Positions 1 through 5,989 of a DNA stretch of 13,306 bases are shown piece by piece (position 1 is the stretch's first letter; each line of letters opens with the position of its first letter). The position numbers and the translations under genes are program-made. The notes beneath the pieces were generated by a model. That model was not told the origin of the DNA. It worked only from the letters and a program-made list of their open reading frames with translations, and searched no databases. Source of the DNA: Spirochaetaceae bacterium (GTDB lineage: Bacteria > Spirochaetota > Spirochaetia > Treponematales > Breznakiellaceae); assembly GCA_031284645.1 (NCBI GenBank), contig JAITXS010000034.1, forward strand, positions 1 through 13,306, written 5' to 3'.

Positions 1-58
1 TAATGGAAATTTCGAGAAACTTCGGGGCTTTGGGGTCTCTTTTCGCTGGTTCAGGCAT
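1..58 (-). CDS. N-terminus of an unidentified gene, running off the left edge
   Basis: An ATG at 58 on the minus strand is preceded by a near-perfect ribosome binding site (AAAGGAGG) about five bases upstream, and the frame stays open to the window edge. The 19 visible residues begin MPEPAKRDPKAPKF and are basic and proline-rich. Too little is present to name a family. The gene lies downstream of the decayed phage-type repressor on the same strand, so it may belong to the same accessory island. A weak promoter could be formed by TTGCGT and TAATAT with an 18-base spacer in the 70 bases upstream. The start is credible because of the ribosome binding site; the function is unknown. Confidence 0.5.
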   Translation of the reverse strand, partial: MPEPAKRDPKAPKFLEISI

Positions 59-157
59 AAAAGCCTCCTTTATTTATAATCATATTACCCCCTCAAACCC
101 TATGCACGCAAGTAACTGCACGCCCCGCTATCCGCAGATTTTCCAGTTCCTCACCTA

Positions 158-717
158 CTATTTGCCGGGAGGGATAAGCGGGGTTAGCGCTGATAAGGGA
201 GATACCGACAGGGGCAGATCGTCAAAGGACACCCGCTTGACCAGTAATGCAGTGTCCGGGGACAAGACATAGATACCGTTGCCTTCGGTAAGACCAGGGT
301 AAAAAACAACCGCATCGCCATTGTAGATGTGTTCGCCTATCATGGAGCCCCCGGCGACATAGACGGCTTGTAAGTTTTACGGGCGGTAGGGGTTGATAAG
401 GGATCAGGGGAGTTTGAGGATCTCCTCCTCGGCATAGTCTTCTATCTCCCGGCCCCGTCCGGCGGCGGCTTCCTGACGCAGTAACTTGATAGTGGCTTTT
501 TCGGTTTCAAAAGGGGAGCCCTCCCCCAAGAGGAACCAGTTTAGGTTGACGCTATATACAGAGGACAATTTGTCCAGAATTTCGCGGGAAGCATGGTAAA
601 TACCTTTTGAGAGGGAGTACCCCCGCTCTTTTGATACCCCAAGCTCCGGGCAAACTCCAATTTTGATAAACCGGAGCGTTTTTGAAGAAAATTATAGCGT
701 TCTTCCTCAATTTCCAT
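158..717 (-). pseudogene. Decayed phage-type XRE/S24 repressor
   Basis: The ATG at 717 opens a CI-like helix-turn-helix region (MEIEEERYNF, then LSKLEFARSLG). The reading then jumps frame near the C4 run at 637-640: the next frame continues as GVSKERGYSLSKG, then a segment containing LNWFLLGEG, and stops at 404-406. A third piece, 158 to about 370, carries the hallmark of an S24 (LexA/CI-type) peptidase domain: VYVAGGSM with the candidate catalytic serine, then GDAVVFYPGL and LLVKRVSFDD. That piece is cut off from the N-terminus by a TAA and lacks much of the normal linker. I read this as one repressor gene broken by a single-base deletion and an internal deletion or stop. In the family the N-terminus binds operators and the S24 part autocleaves on DNA damage. 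The short C-terminal piece alone is unlikely to be functional. Confidence 0.75.
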
Positions 718-754
718 TGGCAGCCTCTATTACTCTAATTTACAGTTAAAATCG

Positions 755-773
755 GGTGATTATTTTAATCACC
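755..773. promoter_or_regulatory. Perfect 8-3-8 inverted repeat, candidate repressor operator
   Basis: GGTGATTA and TAATCACC flank a 3-base TTT centre, 38 bases upstream of the start of the decayed repressor gene. A second, looser inverted pair surrounds it: ATCGGGT at 751-757 and ACCCGAT at 785-791. Phage repressors usually bind such dyads beside their own gene, so this is a likely operator remnant. That assignment is inferred from position and symmetry only. Confidence 0.45.
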
Positions 774-796
774 ATTATACCATAACCCGATAAGCC

Positions 797-923
797 GTAT
801 AGTTTATTAATCACAGACCTTGGCGGTGATGTTTTCGAGTCTCACAATGAAGTAATTGCCTTTACAGGAATAAAGAAAGTAGACTTGTTTGACAACATCA
901 AAAATGTCATAATGACAGTATGA
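797..923 (+). pseudogene. Decayed fragment related to the downstream membrane protein
   Basis: The frame ending at the TGA at 921-923 contains DVFESHNEVIAFTGIKK. This matches the NNKVIAVTGIKE segment of the intact gene at 992-1561. At DNA level, 850-878 and 1158-1186 agree at 27 of 29 bases and are read in the same phase in both copies. No start codon or transmembrane segment precedes the fragment and its C-terminal half is missing, so it appears to be the remains of a paralogue or partial duplication. The left boundary is approximate. A TTGACA at 889-894 with TAATGA 15 bases further on could serve as a poor promoter for the intact gene. Confidence 0.5.
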
Positions 924-991
924 GAAGGGGGAAAAAGGTGGCGGATGCCAAAGCGTTTCTTTTTAAATAATTTAAAAAAAGGAGAAAAAAT

Positions 992-1561
992 ATGATTTAT
1001 AATAATGTATTTGAAATCTTATCAAGCATTCTTGGAATTATAACTACCATCTTAGGAATAATTATTTCATTGAATGATTTGAATAAAAGATCTATTAAAA
1101 ACATTAAAATCAAATTCGATTTTTTTAAAAGTATAATATTAGAATACAAAAACAATAAAGTAATTGCCGTTACAGGAATAAAGGAATTTATTGGATTTTC
1201 AATAAGTGATGAAATGATAAACTATATTATTAATTCAACAAAATTTTATGAGATACTAAATGTCTTTAAAAATATATATCAATATGTTAATTTTGATAAG
1301 GAGGAAGAAAAATTTACTTATAAAAATAATAAAAAACCCGATAGGATAAAATACACGATTTTTTATATCCTTTCATCTATTCCAATAATTGTATTTATAT
1401 CATTTTTTGATAGAATAGTAGCAGCTAAAAATCATTCATTGTTATTATCTTCTTTAATTGTTTTAATTCCTATAACAATAATAAATATCTCATCATGGCT
1501 GGAAATTAATAATAGGACATTAGCTATTAATTTAATAAAAAAATTAAATGATAATAGTTAA
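992..1561 (+). CDS. AT-rich membrane protein of unknown function
   Basis: The 189-residue product starts at an ATG preceded by AAAAGGAG at good spacing. Hydrophobic segments lie at about residues 7-27, 121-139 and 148-168. They are separated by a lysine/asparagine-rich soluble stretch (30-118) containing the VIAVTGIKEF motif, which is shared with the decayed fragment just upstream. I do not recognise the family. Base composition is much more AT-rich than the neighbouring genes and codons are strongly biased to A/T endings, which suggests horizontal acquisition. The gene sits between a dead phage repressor and a dead transposase. A small phage- or defence-associated membrane protein is possible, but nothing in the sequence proves a role. 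Confidence 0.75.
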   Translation: MIYNNVFEILSSILGIITTILGIIISLNDLNKRSIKNIKIKFDFFKSIILEYKNNKVIAVTGIKEFIGFSISDEMINYIINSTKFYEILNVFKNIYQYVNFDKEEEKFTYKNNKKPDRIKYTIFYILSSIPIIVFISFFDRIVAAKNHSLLLSSLIVLIPITIINISSWLEINNRTLAINLIKKLNDNS

Positions 1562-1696
1562 AAAGGGAAAGCGGCACACAACCAGGTTATCGATTTACTC
1601 TTATCTGCAGCCGGAGGTACAGTTCCCGGTAAGCCGGGTCGTCTATCTTCTTTCACATCTTATCGGAAAGAGTTTCTTCGTAATAAGGTACAATAA
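1562..1696 (+). other. Open stretch after the membrane protein stop, unassigned
   Basis: Directly after the TAA of the membrane protein gene the same frame stays open for about 44 codons to a TAA at 1694-1696. It contains a protein-like stretch (NQVIDLLLSAAGGTVPGK) and no start codon. Base composition returns to the GC level of the rest of the window here. It may be the tail of another decayed gene; I do not recognise it. Confidence 0.25.
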
Positions 1697-1778
1697 GTTT
1701 CGCAAAATAAAGACAAGCTTGCAGGCAAATGATAAAATAAGTTAACCAAAACAATTTTGTCAAAGGAACCTACAAACC

Positions 1779-1886
1779 ATGTCTGAAAAGATTATACAAT
1801 TCAATGAAGGAGTTATCAAGGGTGAATTAAAGGAATTGGTCTGAAACCGCGTGGAAGAAATGCTGAACGGGCTTATTGGACCTTGA
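1779..1886 (+). pseudogene. IS256-family transposase N-terminal stub
   Basis: An ATG with AAAGGA about ten bases upstream opens MSEKIIQFNEGVIKGELKEL. This resembles the start of IS256 (Mutator-type) DDE transposases found in spirochaetes and relatives. An in-frame TGA follows at codon 22 (1842-1844). The frame then continues with RVEEMLNGLLG before a second stop at 1884-1886. None of the catalytic domain is present nearby, so this is a short relic of an insertion sequence. No terminal inverted repeats were identified. Assignment rests on remembered family similarity of about 33 residues. Confidence 0.6.
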
Positions 1887-1933
1887 AACTGCCCTGAATC
1901 GCACTATCCCTTCGTTCCCGCGCATCCGTTACG

Positions 1934-2022
1934 GCTAACGCAGTAAGAAGGGGCCGTATCCGGCAAACGCTCTCGCGTTGCGCCGCCGCCAGGCGGCGCA
2001 ACGCGAAGCCGGAACGTTATGC
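1934..2022 (-). repeat. Strong imperfect palindrome, integron attC-like
   Basis: Perfect 14-bp arms (CGCGTTGCGCCGCC at 1974-1987 and its complement at 1992-2005) enclose a 4-base loop. An outer 6-bp stem pairs TCCGGC at 1959-1964 with GCCGGA at 2008-2013 across an asymmetric internal loop of 9 and 2 bases. Read on the minus strand the element begins GCATAAC and ends GTTAGCC, which loosely resembles the paired core sites of integron attC elements, and its span of about 89 bases fits that class. Against this, GCATAAC and GTTAGCC pair at only 5 of 7 positions, and the distance from the outer stem to GTTAGCC is about 19 bases, longer than usual. It could instead be a terminator-like hairpin after the small gene at 2049-2264, although no T-run follows it. 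Confidence 0.4.
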
Positions 2023-2048
2023 GGGGTTATTTCCCCTTCGCTGATCCA

Positions 2049-2264
2049 TCATTTTTTTACGGCAGGAATCTCCGCTGTTTCAACGCGATTAAGCGCGGAA
2101 GCAGGGAAAATTGCGGTTTGAGCTTCACCCGAAGAAGTAAACCATACTGTTGTTACCTGTTTGGTCTCTTCATCGACAGACAAAACTACCATTTTCGGAC
2201 TGTTCTGAAGCCCGCTTACCGTTACGACATCCGCGATAAGCGAATTTGTTGCACGTACACTCAT
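2049..2264 (-). CDS. Small DUF2158/YodC-like protein
   Basis: The 71-residue product starts at the ATG at 2264, chosen because AAGGAG lies about six bases upstream; longer in-frame starts have no such site. The sequence runs MSVRATNSLIADVVTV, then a PKMVV core, then VTTVWFTSSGEAQTAIFPA and a C-terminal ALNRVE. The order of a short VV strand, PKM, a VWF strand and FPA.AL.RV matches DUF2158 (YodC-like), small single-domain beta proteins of unknown role. It lies 59 bases beyond the obg stop on the same strand and could be read from obg or from its own promoter. It is bounded by GTTAGC motifs and followed by a large palindrome, which suggests a mobile cassette. Function is unknown. Confidence 0.7.
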   Translation of the reverse strand: MSVRATNSLIADVVTVSGLQNSPKMVVLSVDEETKQVTTVWFTSSGEAQTAIFPASALNRVETAEIPAVKK

Positions 2265-2298
2265 TTTTTCTCCTTGATCGTTGATCGGTGTTCGACTA

Positions 2299-2327
2299 AC
2301 GCTAACAGAGGACACAAAATGTGTCAA
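2299..2327 (-). promoter_or_regulatory. Candidate promoter for the DUF2158-like gene
   Basis: On the minus strand a consensus -35 TTGACA (2322-2327) overlaps the obg stop codon. A weak -10 TAGCGT (2299-2304) follows after exactly 17 bases, 35 bases before the start codon. The good -35 and spacing support it; the poor -10 weakens it. Confidence 0.35.
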
Positions 2328-3313
2328 GTGTTAGAATGTAAAAAATGAATGAATTCCTCGCCAAGTTCTTTTATCCCTTCTCCCGAGAACACAGAGATTC
2401 CCATAATTTTTTCGGAAGGATATTTTTTTTGCAGGGATTCAAGATGGTCTTTCGTGTTTTCAAGATCAAGTTTTGTACCAACTATGATACGTTTTCTTTC
2501 AAGCAAATTTTGAGAAAATGAGCCGAGCTCATCGGATAAAATGTCAAATGCATCAAGATAGTTTTCATCGGAAAGATCGATTAAAAAAGCAAGCGCCTGG
2601 GCACGAAAAATATGTTTCAAAAAACGAAGGCCAAGACCGGCACCTTCGGATGCGCCTGCAATAAGCCCGGGAATATCGGCAAGAATGATATCGTGTTCGC
2701 CAACACGGAGCGCGCCTAAATTGGGGATTTTTGTCGTAAACGGATATGGTGCGATTTTGGGGCGTGCGTTTGTAAAACGGTCAAGCAGTGATGATTTTCC
2801 CGCGTTGGGAAAACCCACAAAACCGATGTCGGCTATAATCTGAAGCTCAACGTTTAAAACAACGGTTTCTCCGGCTTTGCCGGGTAAGGCTCTGCGCGGC
2901 GCTTGATTCACCGAAGATTTAAAATGAACATTCCCCCAACCGCCGTTTCCGCCTTTCAGGTAGAGAAAGTCACTTTCATCTTTACCAAAATCATGAATTA
3001 AAAGGCCGGTATCCGCATTTTTCACCACGGTCCCCGGCGGAACCGGAATAATAATATCCTCTCCGTTTCGTCCGTTCTTTTCAGAACCTTCACCATCGCG
3101 TCCATTTTCCGCATTTATTTTTGGAGTGTACCGTAAATGAGATAATGTCCTGAGATTTTTTTTAACGGTAAAAATAACATTACCGCCGCGTCCGCCGTCA
3201 CCACCTGAAGGCCCGCCACGTGGCACATATTTTTCCCGTCTGAACGCAACAGAACCGTTTCCGCCTCTACCGGAGGAAACTTCAATTACTACTTCATCAG
3301 CAAATCCGCTCAC
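2324..3313 (-). CDS. obg: GTPase Obg (CgtA/ObgE family)
   Basis: This essential GTPase binds the 50S subunit during assembly. I place the start at GTG 3313, whose bases overlap the rpmA stop (GTGA), because the Obg fold then begins correctly with FADEVVIEV; extending upstream would only read rpmA in another frame. The product is 329 residues. The glycine-rich Obg domain spans about 1-155 (GRGGNGSVAFRREKYVPRGG, GGDGGRGG). The G domain has G1 GFPNAGKSS (167-175), switch I TTKIPNLG, and G3 DIPGL (213-217). Where NKxD is expected the sequence reads TKLD (280-283), and the G5 region reads SVFSG instead of the usual SA motif. There is no C-terminal extension, so this is a short form without an OCT domain. 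Translational coupling to rpmA is likely. Confidence 0.95.
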   Translation of the reverse strand: MSGFADEVVIEVSSGRGGNGSVAFRREKYVPRGGPSGGDGGRGGNVIFTVKKNLRTLSHLRYTPKINAENGRDGEGSEKNGRNGEDIIIPVPPGTVVKNADTGLLIHDFGKDESDFLYLKGGNGGWGNVHFKSSVNQAPRRALPGKAGETVVLNVELQIIADIGFVGFPNAGKSSLLDRFTNARPKIAPYPFTTKIPNLGALRVGEHDIILADIPGLIAGASEGAGLGLRFLKHIFRAQALAFLIDLSDENYLDAFDILSDELGSFSQNLLERKRIIVGTKLDLENTKDHLESLQKKYPSEKIMGISVFSGEGIKELGEEFIHFLHSNT

Positions 3314-3564
3314 ACTGCCGCAATGACGGACGCCAATTTCCGTCCCCGCCGCTCGGAAAATGCAACCACACCGTCTTTGAGCGCAAAAAGAGTGTAATCT
3401 CCGCCGCATCCGACATTCTCTCCCGGATGAATTTTAGTACCTCTCTGCCGGACAATAATACTACCTGCTGTAACATTCGTTCCGCCGAAAGCTTTAACTC
3501 CAAGATAATGCGGATTTGAATCCCGTCCGTTTTTTGCGCCGCTTCCGCCTCTTTTCCGTGCCAT
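3310..3564 (-). CDS. rpmA: Ribosomal protein bL27
   Basis: The 84-residue product has the L27 signature near the N-terminus (KNGRDSNPHYLGVKAFGG), followed by IIVRQRGTKIHPG and GGDYTLFALKDG. L27 sits at the peptidyl-transferase centre of the 50S subunit. It begins directly MARKRGG, so it lacks the cleaved N-terminal extension found in Firmicutes L27. Its stop overlaps the obg start by four bases, the conserved rpmA-obg order. The usual upstream partner rplU (L21), with or without a small ysxB/prp gene, is absent: the 370 bases upstream hold only promoters and repeats, so rpmA is the first gene of this transcript. A GGGGG run about five bases before the ATG is the only ribosome-binding candidate. 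Confidence 0.96.
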   Translation of the reverse strand: MARKRGGSGAKNGRDSNPHYLGVKAFGGTNVTAGSIIVRQRGTKIHPGENVGCGGDYTLFALKDGVVAFSERRGRKLASVIAAV

Positions 3565-3629
3565 AGAGCCCCCACATTGATAAAGGCGTTTGATCGCCGC
3601 TTATCGTTTGCTTTTATATTTTAAAGAAC

Positions 3630-3658
3630 ATTTAACATAAAAACCAACGGAAAGTCAA
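3630..3658 (-). promoter_or_regulatory. Promoter for rpmA-obg
   Basis: On the minus strand TTGACT (3653-3658) and TTAAAT (3630-3635) are separated by exactly 17 bases, about 65 bases upstream of the rpmA start. The same hexamer pair and spacing occur on the other strand at 3808-3836 for the M23 operon, which strengthens both calls. Confidence 0.55.
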
Positions 3659-3684
3659 GTCCACGGCAAACCGTCCACGGCAAA
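3659..3684. repeat. Short direct repeat, two copies of GTCCACGGCAAA
   Basis: GTCCACGGCAAA occurs at 3659-3670 and again at 3673-3684, a 14-base period including the intervening CC. It lies just upstream of the -35 box of the rpmA promoter. It may be a regulator-binding repeat or a recent slippage duplication. Confidence 0.5.
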
Positions 3685-3715
3685 TCTCTTGTTACCTTTT
3701 TTATAAAAGTTTAAA

Positions 3716-3764
3716 ATAAAATCGTTAAAATCTCTCATCAGTATTCTGCAAGAGACGATTTTAT
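3716..3764. repeat. Interrupted inverted repeat between the divergent promoters
   Basis: ATAAAATCG (3716-3724) and TCTCT (3731-3735) on the left pair with AGAGACGATTTTAT (3751-3764) on the right, leaving a 6-base bulge and a 15-base loop. It sits midway between the two divergent promoters, so a shared operator is possible. It could also be a remnant of a small repeat element. Confidence 0.4.
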
Positions 3765-3778
3765 GCATTTATCCCGTC

Positions 3779-3806
3779 AAATCACCGGACACAAATCACC
3801 GGACAC
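3779..3806. repeat. Tandem repeat, two exact 14-bp copies
   Basis: AAATCACCGGACAC is repeated head to tail at 3779-3792 and 3793-3806, ending one base before the -35 box of the M23-operon promoter. It mirrors the 14-base-period repeat beside the opposite promoter, although the sequences differ. Confidence 0.6.
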
Positions 3807-3807
3807 C

Positions 3808-3836
3808 TTGACTCTTTTCAAATTTTTTAATTAAAT
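3808..3836 (+). promoter_or_regulatory. Promoter for the M23-bactofilin operon
   Basis: TTGACT (3808-3813), a 17-base spacer and TTAAAT (3831-3836) match the divergent rpmA promoter base for base in both hexamers. The predicted start near 3843 leaves a leader of about 90 bases before the M23 gene. Confidence 0.55.
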
Positions 3837-3850
3837 ATCAATAAGATGTA

Positions 3851-3878
3851 GTATATTCTAAAATTAGTTTTAGTATAC
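3851..3878 (+). promoter_or_regulatory. Inverted repeat in the predicted operon leader
   Basis: GTATA-TT-CTAAAA, TTAG loop, TTTTAGTATAC: eleven base pairs with a 2-base bulge, just downstream of the predicted transcription start. It could be an operator or an RNA hairpin in the leader. It is AT-only in the inner stem, so a stable RNA structure is not certain. Confidence 0.35.
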
Positions 3879-3933
3879 GTTCCGGATTTAAACGTTCAAA
3901 GGATTTTGCCGATAATGGCGAGAGGGGTATAGT

Positions 3934-4989
3934 GTGGCTCAAGTCCATGATTATAAACGATTCGAGAATCATGCTGTAAAAAAAATAAAAAGCCGGGTCC
4001 GCGCACTAGCTGCGGGGACAGGTCGTTTTTTTACGGTCATCGGACGTTTAATGAATCGCCGCTACACTCTTGTTCTCGTCCCTCACAGCGAAAAAAAAGT
4101 CTATAACCTTCAAGTTAGTTTCTTCTCGTTACTTTGTTCCGCTTTGCTTCTTAGTGGAATAATCGGTGCCTTTTTTTGGTACGGAAACTCCTATAATGAC
4201 AATCAGAACGCTTTGGCAAATAAAGATTCCAAATTAAAGGAAACACAGGCAAGTCTTGACCAGCTTAGGGATGAAGTCGGTACGCTTCGAAAAGAAGCCA
4301 AGAACTTCCAGAACACCCTCTCCGGCGTCTTTTCGTCTCTTGGTATCAGTACTCGGGATAACGCTTCGTCAAAAACAGCGTCTACCGGAGACCTTTCTGC
4401 GTTTTTTGACATGAGAGAAAGCGCTGAAGGGCGTTTGCGCGAGGCGGACGAAATAAGGAATCTTGCCAGTTATCTTGCTGAAACAAGAGAGCCTATTGAA
4501 AATCTCGGAAAATTACTTGAATCCCAAAACACACTCCTTACCGAAGTTCCGAACATTTGGCCTATCCGGGGCGGCATAGGGCATATTTCAATGTTCTTCG
4601 GCGAAAACGAGAACCCCTTTACCGGTCAGGTTTATGTACACCGCGGGATAGACCTTTCAACCTTCAGATACGGAGACCCGATTGTCGCAACGGCAGACGG
4701 TCAGATTGTTACGGTGGATTACGATCCAACCGGATTTGGAAATTATGTTATTATTAGGCATAAACACGGTTTTTATACTCGTTACGGACACATGCAGTCT
4801 TTTAAAGTAAGGACAGGACAGCGGGTTCAGCAAGGGGAAGTTATCGGTTATATCGGTAATACCGGACTTTCAACCGGCCCTCATGTTCACTACGAAGTGC
4901 ATATTGGTTCCGATGTTGTCGATCCTTATAAATTTTTAAATGTCCGCTCAACTGCAGCTCGGGTCAATTTTAATGCCGGAAAAAGCTAA
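3934..4989 (+). CDS. Membrane-anchored M23 peptidoglycan endopeptidase (LmdC-like)
   Basis: The 351-residue product starts at a GTG preceded by GAGAGGGG. It has a basic cytoplasmic N-terminus (1-60), one transmembrane segment (about 61-83), a coiled-coil-like stretch (about 92-130), a linker, and a C-terminal LytM/M23 domain (about 210-338). Metal and catalytic residues are all present: HRGID gives H236 and D240, YGH gives H286, and HVH gives H317 and H319. The enzyme should therefore be an active zinc endopeptidase that cuts peptide cross-links in the periplasm. It is directly followed by, and overlaps, a bactofilin gene. In other bacteria such M23/bactofilin pairs (LmdC/BacA, Csd1 with CcmA) place wall hydrolysis to set cell shape. 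That role is inferred here from domain layout and neighbour. Confidence 0.9.
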   Translation: MAQVHDYKRFENHAVKKIKSRVRALAAGTGRFFTVIGRLMNRRYTLVLVPHSEKKVYNLQVSFFSLLCSALLLSGIIGAFFWYGNSYNDNQNALANKDSKLKETQASLDQLRDEVGTLRKEAKNFQNTLSGVFSSLGISTRDNASSKTASTGDLSAFFDMRESAEGRLREADEIRNLASYLAETREPIENLGKLLESQNTLLTEVPNIWPIRGGIGHISMFFGENENPFTGQVYVHRGIDLSTFRYGDPIVATADGQIVTVDYDPTGFGNYVIIRHKHGFYTRYGHMQSFKVRTGQRVQQGEVIGYIGNTGLSTGPHVHYEVHIGSDVVDPYKFLNVRSTAARVNFNAGKS

Positions 4990-5413
4990 CCGAAAAGATC
5001 TTTCAATAAACACCATTATTGGTCCGAATACCGGTGTCCGGGGGCATATTGAGGCAGCCGGATTTACCCGTGTAGACGGCAGTGTTCACGGTGATCTGAC
5101 CGTCAAGGGAAGAATTGTTGTCGGCGAACGGGCCCGCATGAAAAGCAATATTACCGGTACTCAGATTACTATCGGGGGTGTGGTTCGGGGCAATATCCTT
5201 GCCGGCGAGCGGCTTGTCATACTTTCAACAGGCTTGGTAATCGGAGATGTTATTACACGCCGTATTCAGGTAGACGAGGGATGTATTGTTCACGGTAAAG
5301 TCATTGTCTGTTCAAGTGAAGAGAAGTGGAACGAGGCTGTCGCCGAATACAAAGACGAGCTGAGCGTGAGGAAAGCGTTATCCGGCGGAGATGCTAAAAA
5401 TGTCCAGGATTGA
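4973..5413 (+). CDS. Bactofilin
   Basis: Bactofilins are polymer-forming cytoskeletal proteins built of a right-handed beta-helix. I use the ATG at 4973 (146 residues, MPEKANRKD), which overlaps the M23 stop by 17 bases; an ATG at 4940 would add 11 residues inside the M23 gene and is less likely. From about residue 15 the sequence shows the bactofilin pattern: TIIGPNTGVRGHI, VDGSVHGDLTVKGRIVVGE, TGTQITIGGVVRGNILAGE, GLVIGDVITRRIQVDEGCIVHGKV. The repeats of roughly 18 residues contain regularly spaced G and I/V. A charged C-terminal tail follows. It is the expected cytoplasmic partner of the membrane-anchored M23 peptidase encoded directly upstream. Confidence 0.9.
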   Translation: MPEKANRKDLSINTIIGPNTGVRGHIEAAGFTRVDGSVHGDLTVKGRIVVGERARMKSNITGTQITIGGVVRGNILAGERLVILSTGLVIGDVITRRIQVDEGCIVHGKVIVCSSEEKWNEAVAEYKDELSVRKALSGGDAKNVQD

Positions 5414-5948
5414 CATAGCTTCCGCGCAATTGGTAAACCCTTTTTTAACGAATAGTCTTTCTCCGGTAAAAAATAAAGAAGCAAACAAAACGGCGGCGCG
5501 GGGGAAATCCTCCTTTTTTACTTTGCTCAAAAAAAATGACGAGTCCGAAGCGGCGGCAGCTATAGAAGAGGATATTTCTTTAAAAAACGCCGATGTAAAC
5601 GCGCTTTTAGATGATGTTCATAATGCCGGAGACATGCTTAAAAATCGCCCTTTTGCGGAAGAAATCAAACAGTATAAAAGTGCGATCCGAAGATTTATCA
5701 GTTTTGTTGTGGAAAACGCGTTTAGCCTCGAGGAAAGCGAAGGTATTCAAAATAAATACAAAGCACAATTCAAGAACAAAAAGGGGGGGGCCCGGGACGC
5801 GAGAAAACCATACACGATGATCGCGGTTATCGACCAAAAACTTGAAAATCTTGCTGCACAGATTATGGCCTCTCAAGGTGAAAAATTCCATCTTCTTGCC
5901 CGTATCGAAGAAATTAACGGCTTGCTTGTCAATCTCTTATTGAAATAG
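5400..5948 (+). CDS. YaaR-like DUF327 protein
   Basis: The 182-residue start at ATG 5400 is chosen over an ATG at 5391 because the GGCGGAG ribosome binding site is too close to the latter. The start overlaps the bactofilin end by 14 bases. The N-terminal 60 residues are low-complexity and variable. The conserved part (about 65-182) is helical, with FAEEIKQYKSAIRRFISFVVENA and a C-terminal MIAVIDQKLENLA and LLARIEEINGLLVNLLL, as in the DUF327/YaaR family; Bacillus YaaR has about 146 residues. Function in the family is not settled. The next gene encodes a YaaT-like PSP1 protein, the same neighbour relation as in Firmicutes, where holB lies between. A G8 run at 5783-5790 lies inside the gene and could slip. 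Confidence 0.8.
   Translation: MSRIDIASAQLVNPFLTNSLSPVKNKEANKTAARGKSSFFTLLKKNDESEAAAAIEEDISLKNADVNALLDDVHNAGDMLKNRPFAEEIKQYKSAIRRFISFVVENAFSLEESEGIQNKYKAQFKNKKGGARDARKPYTMIAVIDQKLENLAAQIMASQGEKFHLLARIEEINGLLVNLLLK
5783..5790 (+). repeat. G8 homopolymer inside the YaaR-like gene
   Basis: Eight consecutive G bases, followed by CCCGGG, occur in a gene that otherwise has no such run. The current length keeps the frame open through the conserved C-terminus. Runs of this length are prone to slippage, and in some bacteria to phase variation; that is only a possibility here. Confidence 0.7.
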
Positions 5949-5989
5949 TTGGCTTTTTATAGAATACTTGAGCTAAGGTGGCCGGAACT

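Noticed and set aside
3..272. Plus-strand open frame at the left end
   Set aside because: It has no ribosome binding site and low-quality composition, and it lies opposite a recognisable S24 fragment and a minus-strand start with a strong ribosome binding site.
1548..1745. 65-codon plus-strand frame after the membrane protein gene
   Set aside because: It starts inside the end of the preceding gene with no ribosome binding site, shows no family signature, and another frame over the same bases looks equally protein-like.
1890..2048. Structured RNA or riboswitch
   Set aside because: The palindrome is almost fully self-paired with a tiny loop and has no conserved aptamer-like elements; a recombination site or simple hairpin fits better.
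3297..3575. Minus-strand frame covering rpmA in another phase
   Set aside because: It is a shadow of the clearly conserved L27 gene.
4940..4972. Upstream ATG for bactofilin
   Set aside because: It lies inside the M23 gene and adds residues not typical of bactofilins; the ATG at 4973 gives the usual start just before the conserved region.
5978..5989. GTG start for the PSP1 gene
   Set aside because: No ribosome binding site fits it, while AAGGTGG is well placed for the ATG at 5990.
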